Positions 14,867 through 21,604 of a DNA stretch of 37,598 nt are shown piece by piece. The stretch comes from a virus. The translations under genes and the position numbers were made by a program. The notes under the pieces were generated by a model, which was not told where the DNA came from, did not search any database, and was given only the letters and a program-made list of their open reading frames with translations. The stretch spans positions 1 to 37,598 of IMG/VR virus record IMGVR_UViG_3300034112_001864. One strand, given 5' to 3'. Position 1 is the stretch's first letter; every line of letters begins with the position of its first letter.

Positions 14867-15426
14867 TATGCGGCCTCCGCGAAGGCGAGCGCGCGCTTGC
14901 GCGGCGTGCCGGTTTTGGTGAGCGTCGCCTGATAGGCGAGGGCGGCAGCGAGCGCGGCCTGCTTCTCCTCGGCGCTCGCCGCGAAGCGAACGGTCTGGTC
15001 GAGGCTTGAGGCGAACATGGTGTAGGCGGAGCGACCGAAGCGCTTGCTCTCGGTCACGAACGTAACCGTCTCATGCTCGTAGGGGATCATCTCGCCAGTG
15101 ACTGGATCGGATGACGCGCCGCGCTGGATGCCGCGCTCAATCTCAACGATCTTGCCCCAGTAGGAATAGACGCCGCCGCCAACGGTCACGCCGGAACAGC
15201 GGATGGTGTCGCCAACCTTGGCCTCAGCGTAGGGGCGCGAAAGCAGGTTGTTCATGTAGAGGGCGGCAGCAGCGCCGCGCTTGGTCAGAACTTCCTTTTT
15301 GCCAGCGCACTTGAAGCAGGTGCTGCCGTAGCGCTGGCAGTACGAGTAAGAGCCTGAGCCGCCGCAGCGCGAGCAGGTAACGCGCTCAAAGCGGGTGGCG
15401 ATTTCGGGGGCGTTTTCGTTTTGCAT
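14866..15426 (-). CDS. DnaJ-type zinc-finger phage protein, 186 aa
   Basis: First gene of the leftward early operon. ATG at 15426 (MQNENAPEIATRF) is preferred because GGAG lies about 12 nt before it; ATG at 15444 would add six residues. CSRCGGSGSY and CFKCAGKKEV at about 18-42 form a DnaJ-like CxxCxGxG / CxxC zinc pair. The rest is a beta-rich domain (VGDTIRCSGVTVGGGVYSYWGKIVEIE). Family members of this general kind occur in phage early regions, with no firm function. Being first after the immunity region, it is probably expressed early in infection. Confidence 0.7.
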   Translation of the reverse strand: MQNENAPEIATRFERVTCSRCGGSGSYSYCQRYGSTCFKCAGKKEVLTKRGAAAALYMNNLLSRPYAEAKVGDTIRCSGVTVGGGVYSYWGKIVEIERGIQRGASSDPVTGEMIPYEHETVTFVTESKRFGRSAYTMFASSLDQTVRFAASAEEKQAALAAALAYQATLTKTGTPRKRALAFAEAA

Positions 15427-15458
15427 GGGAGTGGGCGGCTCCATCTGTTGATGAAGCG

Positions 15459-15487
15459 AGTGTGCAATACGCCAACCATGCCGTCAA
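15459..15487 (-). promoter_or_regulatory. Possible leftward early promoter
   Basis: On the minus strand TTGACG (15487-15482) is followed after exactly 17 nt by CACACT (15464-15459), a poor -10. It lies between the repressor terminator and the first gene of the leftward operon. The -35 is good, the -10 weak, so an activator may be needed. Confidence 0.4.
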
Positions 15488-15518
15488 TAAAAAAGTGGGC
15501 ACAGCGCCCACTTATTTT
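15486..15518 (-). terminator. Terminator downstream of the repressor gene
   Basis: AAGTGGGC (15493-15500), loop ACAGC, GCCCACTT (15506-15513). On the minus strand the stem is followed by a run of T residues, making a strong terminator after the repressor gene. The plus-strand tail ATTTTGTT is weaker, so termination may be partly bidirectional. Confidence 0.8.
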
Positions 15519-15555
15519 GTTCCGGTTAGTAACCTGTTGTTAGGATGTTGGTGAA

Positions 15556-15915
15556 TCAGGCAACGTCGCCGTTATCCTCTTCATCGGTCGCCATCGCTCT
15601 AAGAAGGCGTAAATCCGTGGCGCGTCCGCGCTTTACGATCTTGCCCACAATGCGCTTGATCTCGTCGGCTTGCTCCGGGGTGTAGGCCACAAGATCGGCC
15701 TCGTCGCAGTTCAGCGCGATGGCAAAGGCTCGCAATTGGTCGCTGTTATAGCGCCTTTTGCCCCGTTCCAGCTTCGACACGTCGGACTTGGACAGCTTCA
15801 TAGCGGCGTCGCCCCATGATTCGGTGATGTCATTGACGCGATCGGCAAGCGCCTCTTGCGAGAGTTCGCGGTGGCGTCGCCACTCTTCAAGATACCAGCG
15901 GGTTCTATTGGGCAT
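15556..15915 (-). CDS. cI-like XRE-family repressor, 119 aa
   Basis: I start it at ATG 15915 (MPNRTRWYLEEW), since upstream codons lie in the operator region and look unlike protein. Residues about 8-70 form an XRE-type helix-turn-helix (LSQEALADRVN, then KLSKSDVSKLERGKRRYNSDQLRAFAIALN). The last 45 residues are a short helical dimerisation-type tail. There is no S24/LexA-type peptidase domain, so RecA-induced self-cleavage is unlikely and induction must use another route. It stands opposite a Cro/YdaS-like gene across a region with inverted repeats, and is followed by its own terminator. Confidence 0.75.
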   Translation of the reverse strand: MPNRTRWYLEEWRRHRELSQEALADRVNDITESWGDAAMKLSKSDVSKLERGKRRYNSDQLRAFAIALNCDEADLVAYTPEQADEIKRIVGKIVKRGRATDLRLLRAMATDEEDNGDVA

Positions 15916-15924
15916 AGCCCATTG

Positions 15925-15967
15925 TGCCAACCTCCCGCATGGCTGTCGTTGGCAGAGGAGGCGACAG
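15925..15967. promoter_or_regulatory. Operator-like inverted repeats in the immunity region
   Basis: TGCCAAC (15925-15931) is mirrored by GTTGGCA (15948-15954), a perfect 7-bp inverted repeat with centres 23 bp apart. An overlapping pair, CTGTCG (15943-15948) and CGACAG (15962-15967), gives a second. A CATAAT -10-like hexamer (15999-16004) precedes the Cro-like gene, and GCATAATGC there is itself palindromic. Together they fit a repressor-operator switch. Confidence 0.5.
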
Positions 15968-16019
15968 GGCCGGCGTGGGGCTTGACCGGAGGGGTGGGCA
16001 TAATGCACACTGCCTTACC

Positions 16020-16322
16020 ATGAGTCTCTCCCTTCTCAAATACTGTGAGTCTTTTGGCCTGACCGTCGCGGACGTAGCGCGCGAGGCCGATCTGGACCCG
16101 AAGTGGCTTTACAAGGTCGCCAAGGGAGAGCGGGGATTTTCCCCGGAGACCGCGGCGGCGATCGAGGCGGCGACCAAAGGGGTCGTTACGCCGTCCGATC
16201 TTAACAAAGCACGCATGGATTGGCTCGCGGCAAATCCAGACGCGGCGCGGAAGAAAAAGCCGGAGGCTGGCAAGAAGGCCCCCAAGCGCCCTTTCGTAAG
16301 GGCTGAGGAGCCGGTGGCATGA
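16020..16322 (+). CDS. Cro/YdaS-like HTH regulator, 100 aa
   Basis: ATG at 16020 is the first good start after the operator region. The HTH core (LLKYCESFGLTVADVAREADLDPKWLYKVAKGERGFSPETAAAIEAAT, residues about 5-53) has the shape of YdaS/Cro-type antirepressors. The C-terminal third is a Lys/Arg/Pro-rich tail. Divergent arrangement with the cI-like gene suggests it competes for the same operators to open the lytic programme. Confidence 0.7.
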   Translation: MSLSLLKYCESFGLTVADVAREADLDPKWLYKVAKGERGFSPETAAAIEAATKGVVTPSDLNKARMDWLAANPDAARKKKPEAGKKAPKRPFVRAEEPVA

Positions 16323-16327
16323 CTGCC

Positions 16328-16642
16328 TCAGCTCTTGCTCTTGCTCTTGCTCTTGCTCTTGCTCTTGCTCTTGCTCTTGCTCTTAGCGGGGCGGGGCAGG
16401 GTGCCAGCCGTGATCGGCTTGCCTTCTTGGAGCAAATGCACTTCGGCGCTTGGCCGCGCCAACAGCACGCCAAGCCGGGTGTAGAGATCGAGCGCGAACG
16501 CGGGCGTCATGTGACCGTTGGCGATGTATTCGCCGCTACGGCCCTTCATGAGTATGCAGGGGCCATCCCAGTCCAGATGAACAAGCTCGCTGAACAGCGC
16601 AGCCGAGCCATCAAGGCGCGCATTCAAAGCCGCGATCGACAT
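16328..16642 (-). CDS. Small protein with C-terminal (KS)9 tail, 104 aa
   Basis: A globular part of about 85 residues (for example LVHLDWDGPCILMKGRSG, then MTPAFALDLYTRLGVLLARP) is followed by nine exact Lys-Ser dipeptides, encoded by nine perfect copies of a hexamer. The stop comes directly after the repeat. The plus-strand frame here would be a poly-Leu/Ala run and looks artificial. Such a Lys/Ser tail is reminiscent of histone-like DNA-binding tails and is rich in possible phosphorylation sites, but no function is known. It converges on the Cro-like gene with only 5 nt between them. Confidence 0.6.
   Translation of the reverse strand: MSIAALNARLDGSAALFSELVHLDWDGPCILMKGRSGEYIANGHMTPAFALDLYTRLGVLLARPSAEVHLLQEGKPITAGTLPRPAKSKSKSKSKSKSKSKSKS
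16331..16384. repeat. Hexanucleotide tandem repeat, 9 copies of GCTCTT
   Basis: Nine perfect copies of a 6-bp unit (AAGAGC on the coding minus strand). Slippage would change the KS tail length by whole dipeptides without a frameshift. Confidence 0.95.
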
Positions 16643-16654
16643 TCCAAGCCTCCG

Positions 16655-16674
16655 TTGTTCCCATCAGGGAACAA
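16655..16674. promoter_or_regulatory. Operator-like inverted repeat between divergent genes
   Basis: TTGTTCCC (16655-16662) and GGGAACAA (16667-16674) form a perfect 8-bp inverted repeat around ATCA, between the minus-strand KS gene and the plus-strand HTH gene. No clean promoter hexamers were found beside it. Confidence 0.45.
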
Positions 16675-16716
16675 TCCAAGCGTGTCCAATTTTTCTCGTC
16701 AAGGGGGAGCGTAGTG

Positions 16717-17040
16717 ATGGCTCCCGGCATCACCGAATCCAACGTGCTTTCGATCCTGCGTGCCTCTCGCATGACGGGCCATCGCATCACGCCAGACACC
16801 ATTCACCGCGACGCGTTCCGCAAGCAGTGCGTTGAGCTTCGCCGCGCTGGGCTCGCGACAATCAAAAACGAGACGGTGTTCATCACCGCGAAGGGCTTCG
16901 GAAAAGCGTGGAGGAGGGCGCGTGAGCAAAGCGCATCGTCACGTCATGCAGAGCAACGCCGATCGCAAGATGGGGCGCTGGCGCCAGCGTTTGGCGAAAC
17001 CACCGATCACAAAACGGAGAAAAGCAATGGCCTTGAATAG
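16717..17040 (+). CDS. Small winged-helix-like protein, 107 aa
   Basis: AGGGGGAG lies about 7 nt before ATG 16717; GTG at 16714 is a minor alternative. The first 65 residues look like a small winged helix (NVLSILRASRMTGHRITPDT, then CVELRRAGLATIKNETVFITAKG). The C-terminal 40 residues are low in complexity and run alongside another open frame, so the true stop could be functional with little protein value in the tail. First gene of the rightward early operon. Confidence 0.55.
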   Translation: MAPGITESNVLSILRASRMTGHRITPDTIHRDAFRKQCVELRRAGLATIKNETVFITAKGFGKAWRRAREQSASSRHAEQRRSQDGALAPAFGETTDHKTEKSNGLE

Positions 17041-17272
17041 CGAGCAGCCAGAAAATCCTCTCATCGCGCGCGCCGCGCAAACCGTGAGCGATACGTACTT
17101 CATCGAGTCATGGGGTCTCGACGGCGGCATGACCGCGCTCCGCAACAAGATCGAGTTCTATCAGCGAGTGCTCGCGGAGACCGAAGCCTTCGCCGCCACG
17201 CTCACACCCGAAGAGTACGCGTCGATCGCACTGATGCCGACACGCGAGGTCGCCTCCGCGACGAAAGCATAG
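17028..17272 (+). CDS. Hypothetical phage protein, 81 aa
   Basis: ATG 17028 has a CGGAG element about 7 nt upstream and overlaps the previous gene by 13 nt. A GTG at 16922 in the same frame would add about 35 Lys/Arg-rich residues (VSKAHRHVMQS), and those codons look slightly more coding than the competing frame, so the longer form is possible. The body is helical (MTALRNKIEFYQRVLAETEAFAATLTPEEYAS). No family recognised. Confidence 0.55.
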
Positions 17273-17316
17273 CGGCGCGGTCTGGTGGAATCTCCGACAA
17301 CAGGAGCTAGGGGCGA

Positions 17317-17502
17317 ATGGACATTTGGCATTTGGTTTTTCTGGCCGTCGCTGCTGGCGCGACTGGCTTGGCTTGGGGCTACCGCGGTCAACGCGACATC
17401 GAGCGCGAGCAAGTGACCTTCTTGCGCGCGCAAGGCGGATACAAAGAGCCGCCGGCGCAATCGACATCAAAGGATGTTGCTCCTTTCCGGGGGGCGCGTT
17501 GA
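17317..17502 (+). CDS. Small single-TM protein, 61 aa
   Basis: Good AGGAG/AGGGGCG spacing before ATG 17317. One hydrophobic N-terminal segment (HLVFLAVAAGATGLAWGY) is followed by a charged tail. The stop overlaps the next start (TGATG). No family recognised. Confidence 0.6.
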   Translation: MDIWHLVFLAVAAGATGLAWGYRGQRDIEREQVTFLRAQGGYKEPPAQSTSKDVAPFRGAR

Positions 17503-17837
17503 TGCCTCTCACTCCAACACGCGATTGGCTCCCCATCATGCGCGATGCGAAGGCTCGCGGGATTCACCGCGCTCAAGTCGCAAGAGAGCAGGGCGTTTCA
17601 GCGCCGACTGTCTCCAAGTGGTGCAGCTTCTATCGCATCGATCTTCCGAAAGGGACAACACGGCGCGCGATTGCGGACTGGCCTGTTGTTCTCGCTGACG
17701 CAGCCAAGCGCGGGCTTACCCTGAAAGAGGTGGCTTACGATAACAATGTCTCTCGCCCTTGCGTGTGCAGGCACACAAAGCGCTTGGGCATTTCGCTCAA
17801 AGGCCAACACCATACCCCTCGCGCGAGGGCCGCATGA
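17502..17837 (+). CDS. Tandem HTH protein, 111 aa
   Basis: Two similar halves of about 45-50 residues each begin with DW-P (DWLPIMRDAKARG and DWPVVLADAAKRG), continue with an HTH (AQVAREQGVSAPTVSKW and KEVAYDNNVSRPCVCRH) and end in I-x-L-K-G. This is an internal duplication giving two DNA-binding units in one chain. Overlaps its neighbours by 1 and 4 nt. Likely an early transcription factor; target unknown. Confidence 0.65.
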   Translation: MPLTPTRDWLPIMRDAKARGIHRAQVAREQGVSAPTVSKWCSFYRIDLPKGTTRRAIADWPVVLADAAKRGLTLKEVAYDNNVSRPCVCRHTKRLGISLKGQHHTPRARAA

Positions 17838-18034
17838 CGGACTTCCCAAACTTCGGGGAAATCCCCGGTCACGTCACGCTCTACGACGTGCAGCGCGAAG
17901 CTAAGCAACGCGCAAAGGACGAAGCGAAAGCTCTCATCCTCAACGAGCTTCTTTACGTCACCACAGACGAAAACGGCCGCCATCTTTCTGAGAGAAAATG
18001 GCGAAAGCATTACGCCTTAATCGAGAGGCTTTGA
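17834..18034 (+). CDS. Small hypothetical protein, 66 aa
   Basis: ATGA overlap with the HTH gene. Charged helical body (YDVQREAKQRAKDEAKALIL) followed by a short beta-like end (TTDENGRHLSERKWRKHYAL). No family recognised. Confidence 0.6.
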   Translation: MTDFPNFGEIPGHVTLYDVQREAKQRAKDEAKALILNELLYVTTDENGRHLSERKWRKHYALIERL

Positions 18035-18035
18035 A

Positions 18036-18242
18036 ATGACCCCAGAACAAGACCGCGACAAGATCAGCGTTCTCTTTGAGGACACTGGCGTTCACGAGAG
18101 AGCGGCCAACATCCTCAACGCAGCGCTGGCGCAGCTACAGGCTCGCCTTTGCTACACGCGCGAGGAAGCCAAGGCCGCGATGCGTGCTCACGTCTCAGCC
18201 CCGCGCAAACGCCGTCAGCGCTCAGAGGATGCTCACGCATGA
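18036..18242 (+). CDS. Small helical protein, 68 aa
   Basis: Starts 1 nt after the preceding stop. Acidic N-terminal helix, then AALAQLQARLCYTREEAKAAM and a basic end (PRKRRQRSED). Its stop overlaps the DUF3310 start. No family recognised. Confidence 0.6.
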   Translation: MTPEQDRDKISVLFEDTGVHERAANILNAALAQLQARLCYTREEAKAAMRAHVSAPRKRRQRSEDAHA

Positions 18243-18622
18243 GCGATCCCGTAAATCATCCCAAGCACTATCAGCGCGCGGACGGCTTCGAGTGCATCGA
18301 GCTTGTTGAGCAGTTGCCCTTTTGTGAAGGCAACGCGATCAAGTACATCTTTCGTGCTGGCCTCAAGGGCTCGACCATCGAGGATCTGCGCAAGGCGCTC
18401 TGGTACGTCGATCGCGCTGACACGTCCGACAATGCGCTCTCGTTCTGCAAGACAGAGCCTCTGGTCGCTTCGCTTCACCGCGCCGCCGAAGGCTTCACCG
18501 ACAAGCATCAACGCATGGCGATCCTCGCTATTGGCGCTGGTGATCGCGCCCTCGCGCGCCGGCACATCGAAGCGATGATTGAAGATGCTGCGCTCGCAAG
18601 CGCTCAGGAGGCGGCCGCGTAA
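18239..18622 (+). CDS. DUF3310 family protein, 127 aa
   Basis: The family signature is clear: VNHPKHYQ at 5-12, ECIE near 18, GNAIKYIFRAGLKG at about 34-47 and a following LRKALWYVDR helix. DUF3310 proteins occur in many phages and are often annotated as nucleotide-kinase-related, without proof. The C-terminal half is an added helical region. Last gene before a strong terminator, so it closes the first rightward transcript. Confidence 0.85.
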   Translation: MSDPVNHPKHYQRADGFECIELVEQLPFCEGNAIKYIFRAGLKGSTIEDLRKALWYVDRADTSDNALSFCKTEPLVASLHRAAEGFTDKHQRMAILAIGAGDRALARRHIEAMIEDAALASAQEAAA

Positions 18623-18628
18623 ACGAAA

Positions 18629-18667
18629 GGAGCGCGCCAGCGGACAAGGCTGACGCGCTCCGATTTT
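18629..18667 (+). terminator. Rho-independent terminator after DUF3310
   Basis: A 13-bp stem with one mismatch, GGAGCGCGCCAGC (18629-18641) and GCTGACGCGCTCC (18649-18661), with a 7-nt loop and then GATTTT. It separates the early small-gene block from the replication block. Confidence 0.8.
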
Positions 18668-18730
18668 CCGATCCCTTGCAGAGACCAATTTTTCGCGCCG
18701 CCCAGCGCGATCAACACACGAGGAAGAACC

Positions 18731-18949
18731 GTGCGAAGCACAACCTATATACACCCCGACGCGGCGACGCACAAGATAGCGGTCAAGCCCGACGCCACCG
18801 CTAATTACAGTCGATCTGTGCAACCCCGCCTCAGCGACCCCGCGTCCCATGCTGAGGAAATGTCTCAACTCCAATCACAAGCCCAAGCCGCGTTCCAAAC
18901 AGGGGAGCACGGTGGGGGGATGCAATGTGAAATCGGGGCGCGCTCATGA
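18731..18949 (+). CDS. Small hypothetical protein, 72 aa
   Basis: GTG start at 18731 with GAGGAAG upstream; the stop overlaps the replication gene start (ATGA). Hydrophilic, with no domain recognised. The support comes from ribosome site and overlap rather than sequence features, so it could be a leader peptide for the initiator gene. Confidence 0.45.
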   Translation: MRSTTYIHPDAATHKIAVKPDATANYSRSVQPRLSDPASHAEEMSQLQSQAQAAFQTGEHGGGMQCEIGARS

Positions 18950-19800
18950 GCTGCGCCGTTCTCCTCCACTTCGCTGACGACACCCGTATCACCAGCACTC
19001 AGTTCCGCGTGCTCGGGCTCATCTTGAAGGGCTACTCAAAGCGCGCCGACATGGCCGCGAAGGTCAACAAGACCGTCGTGACTGTCGCCCGGGCGATCGA
19101 CGCTCTGGTCAAGCTGGGCATTGTTGAGCGGGAAACCGTCAAGGGAAAGCCGAGCAAGCTCCGTATCTCGACCCGTATCATGGACGCCGTGCGCGTGCTC
19201 GAAGCGGACGCCGCGACCCGTATCACTGATGCGACTAGTAACACTGGTGATACGACTACCCGTATCATTAATGATACGACCCAAATAACCCGTATCACCA
19301 ATGATCCGACCACCCGTATCGCTGGTGATCCGACTGCGCCAAATGATACGGGTCAGTCTGTGGATAACCCGCCTCGCGGGGATGTAAGCACGGGCGCGCG
19401 CGCGCAAACACAACCTTCTAATACTACAATACCTAGATCTGATCTGATCGTATCGAAGGCGATGATCGATGCGCTGATCGCCCGAGCTGGCGACGGCTGC
19501 AACCCGACCCACGGCGACGTTCACAGCGGCGCAGAGCTGACACGGCTCTTGCGCGGCGGTTGCACCTGGGAGGACATCGAGTTCGCCACAGACAGGTTAG
19601 CGGCTTCGTTCCGTCGGCGCGGCCAGCGCTTCGGCACATGGACGCTGCTCGAAGAGCACGCGGTCAAAATCCGCGACCGCCGCTTGGCTGGATTGCCGGC
19701 GCCCACAACGCCGTCACCGACCGCATCTTGGGACTCGCGACCGCGCCGCAACGGCCCATACGGCGCCAACGGCATCGCGCCGATGGTGGGCGTAGGCTGA
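18946..19800 (+). CDS. Replication initiator-like (O-type) protein, 284 aa
   Basis: Residues about 15-75 form a MarR/replication-type winged helix (QFRVLGLILKGYSKRADMAAKVNKTVVT has the expected pattern). The middle (76-131) is made of Thr/Arg/Ile/Asp repeats encoded by an iteron array, and residues 150-240 form a second domain (ALIARAGDGCNPTHGDVHSG, then LLRGGCTWEDIEFATDRL). As with lambda O, the origin seems to lie inside the initiator gene. Followed at once by the primase-helicase genes, which it would recruit. The initiator role is inferred from iterons, layout and fold. Confidence 0.65.
   Translation: MSCAVLLHFADDTRITSTQFRVLGLILKGYSKRADMAAKVNKTVVTVARAIDALVKLGIVERETVKGKPSKLRISTRIMDAVRVLEADAATRITDATSNTGDTTTRIINDTTQITRITNDPTTRIAGDPTAPNDTGQSVDNPPRGDVSTGARAQTQPSNTTIPRSDLIVSKAMIDALIARAGDGCNPTHGDVHSGAELTRLLRGGCTWEDIEFATDRLAASFRRRGQRFGTWTLLEEHAVKIRDRRLAGLPAPTTPSPTASWDSRPRRNGPYGANGIAPMVGVG
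18982..19353. repeat. Iteron cluster / probable replication origin inside the initiator gene
   Basis: ACCCGTATCA occurs at 18982, 19171, 19216, 19258 and 19288, as a 9/10 copy at 19312, and inverted at 19344-19353. Several copies are followed by a mirror half, giving the perfect palindrome GTATCATTAATGATAC at 19260-19275. Spacings of 45, 42, 30 and 24 nt keep the frame, so each copy codes for T-R-I. An AT-richer stretch (about 19408-19450) follows and could be the unwinding element. Confidence 0.75.
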
Positions 19801-19806
19801 TGCGCG

Positions 19807-20154
19807 ATGAGCAAACTCTCCGACTTCGGCATCAAGCCGCGCGGCCCGGGCAAGAGCTGGAAACAGACCTGTCCGCGCTGCAGCCATCTTCGCAAGAAGA
19901 AAACCGATCACTGCCTCAGCGTGACGACTGGACCGGCGCAATCTTCGTCGGGCTGGATCGATCCTGGGGTTTCGATTTTCCTTTGCCACAACTGCGGCTG
20001 GAAGGATCGCGCTGATGAACGCGACCCTGAAGGCGGCGACACCGCCAAGCGGCCTCAGCGCTACCGCGCGAGCGTTCCTAGAAGCCCGTGGCTTGGACAC
20101 GGAACTGTGCGAACGTCTGGGGCTAACAAGCGGCCCAGATCGCGGTGGTCGTGA
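19807..20154 (+). CDS. Primase zinc-ribbon subunit (N-terminal part of a split T7 gp4-like primase), 115 aa
   Basis: CPRC (22-25), a His/Cys at about 35-36 and CHNC (60-63) form the zinc ribbon that T7 gp4-like primases use to read template initiation sites. In T7 this domain is the N-terminus of the same chain; here it is a separate frame. The last 46 residues lie in a 140-nt overlap with the TOPRIM-helicase gene and look like translated out-of-frame sequence (Arg/Ser/Pro-rich). It may therefore work as a short separate subunit, or be joined to the next frame by a +1 shift. Confidence 0.7.
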   Translation: MSKLSDFGIKPRGPGKSWKQTCPRCSHLRKKKTDHCLSVTTGPAQSSSGWIDPGVSIFLCHNCGWKDRADERDPEGGDTAKRPQRYRASVPRSPWLGHGTVRTSGANKRPRSRWS

Positions 20155-21604
20155 GTGGCTAGCGATCCCCTATGAGCGCGCCGGCGCCCGGGTAAACCGC
20201 AAGTTCCGCGCAATCGATGCCAAGGACTTCCGCCAAGACAAAGGCGGCGAACAAGTCTTCTGGCGTCACGACTGCATCGTTGATGAAGGCTTGGCCGATC
20301 AACCGCTCATCATCACCGAAGGCGAGTTCGACGCGATCGCCGCGATCCAAGCTGGCTACTGGCGCACTCTCTCGATCCCGGGCGGCGGCAACGCGCAAGC
20401 GCAAGCGGAGGCGCGCACGTCAGGCAAGTACGCCTGCATCGCCGCGGCGCAACCCGGGCTGGATAAGATCAAGCACGTCATCATCGCTACCGATGGCGAC
20501 GGGGTAGGGGCGGCGACGCTCACGGACCTAACGAGCCTGCTAGGGCCGGCGCGCTGCCAGTTCGTCAGCTATCCGCCCGGGTGCAAGGATCTGAACGATG
20601 TCCTGCTGAAGCACGGCGCCGAAGGCGTGCGCGCGTGCATTGATGGCGCAAAGTGGGTGCGCGTCGCCGGCGTCCATAAGCTTTTCGATCTGCCGCCATT
20701 GCCGCCGCTCGAAACCTGGCGCTCGCACATCCACAAGCCGATCGATGATCTCTTGCCGATTTGCCCGGGGCATCTCTCGGTTTGGACGGGCATCCCCGGG
20801 CACGGCAAGTCATCGCTGCTGAACGCGATCGTGTGGTCAATCTCCGACCGCGACGGGACGCGCATCGCTCACGGCACATTCGAGGCCTCGCCTCAGCGCG
20901 AGTACTTGGAGGATTGCACCGGCTTTCATCTAGGCAAGCCGGCAAGCGACGCCACCGATCAAGAGCGCGAGATGGCCCGCCAGTGGGTGCAAGAGCGCAT
21001 CACCTTCATCGTCTCGGACGGCTATGTCGGCCCGGGCAATGAAGAGTTCTTCGATGCTGACCTTGACTGGTTCTTCGAGGGCGCGCGCACGGCCGTTGTT
21101 CGGGACGGATGCCGCATCGTGATCTTGGACCCGTGGTCTCAGATCGAGCACGCCCGCACCAATGCCGAGCCAGAGACGACCTACATCCAGCGCAGCATCC
21201 GCCGCGCCAAGTCGTTCGCGCGCACGTTCGATGTCCACGTTGCGATTGTCGCGCACCCCAGCAAGCAGCGCCGGATGGAAGATGGCTCTTACGCCATGCC
21301 GGAAGGCTACGAGATCAGCGGCTCGGCGCACTGGTTCAACGGCGTTGATCTTGGCGTCACGGTCCACCGCGCGCCGCCGCTCATCCTTGATGATGACAGC
21401 GGAAACTGGATGCCTGATCCAAAGTCCACGCGCGTCCTGATCCGGGCTTGGAAGAAAAAGAACCACCGCATCATGGGCAAGCCCGGCGACGCTTACGCAT
21501 CGTTCGACTCCAACACCGGCCGCTACTCCTCAGCCGAGCACTGGGAAGAGCGCACCCAACCAAAACGCTACGCAAAACCACCGGAGAATCGCCGTGACGA
21601 TTGA
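20015..21604 (+). CDS. T7 gp4-like primase-helicase, TOPRIM + RecA-type helicase, 529 aa
   Basis: AAGGA lies 8 nt before ATG 20015. A TOPRIM primase core is visible: EGEFD at 102-106, DGD at 160-162 and KDLND at 191-195. It is followed by a hexameric helicase domain with Walker A GIPGHGKSS (259-267) and Walker B near CRIVILDPW. In the family, the protein unwinds DNA 5' to 3' and lays down primers. The zinc ribbon needed for template recognition is not in this chain but in the overlapping upstream frame. Its 3' end overlaps the nuclease gene (GTG start at 21594). Confidence 0.9.
   Translation: MNATLKAATPPSGLSATARAFLEARGLDTELCERLGLTSGPDRGGREWLAIPYERAGARVNRKFRAIDAKDFRQDKGGEQVFWRHDCIVDEGLADQPLIITEGEFDAIAAIQAGYWRTLSIPGGGNAQAQAEARTSGKYACIAAAQPGLDKIKHVIIATDGDGVGAATLTDLTSLLGPARCQFVSYPPGCKDLNDVLLKHGAEGVRACIDGAKWVRVAGVHKLFDLPPLPPLETWRSHIHKPIDDLLPICPGHLSVWTGIPGHGKSSLLNAIVWSISDRDGTRIAHGTFEASPQREYLEDCTGFHLGKPASDATDQEREMARQWVQERITFIVSDGYVGPGNEEFFDADLDWFFEGARTAVVRDGCRIVILDPWSQIEHARTNAEPETTYIQRSIRRAKSFARTFDVHVAIVAHPSKQRRMEDGSYAMPEGYEISGSAHWFNGVDLGVTVHRAPPLILDDDSGNWMPDPKSTRVLIRAWKKKNHRIMGKPGDAYASFDSNTGRYSSAEHWEERTQPKRYAKPPENRRDD

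Noticed and set aside
16319-16714. Plus-strand frame of 131 aa starting with a Leu-Ala repeat.
   Set aside because: It is the reverse reading of the (KS)9 gene; the rest lacks protein-like composition.
18982-19353. CRISPR array.
   Set aside because: Repeat unit is 10 bp, spacings vary (24-189 nt) and the region is coding. No cas genes are present.
20015-20154. Programmed -1 slippery frameshift joining primase parts.
   Set aside because: The needed shift is +1 and no slippery heptamer was seen; kept only as a possible +1 event or sequencing error.
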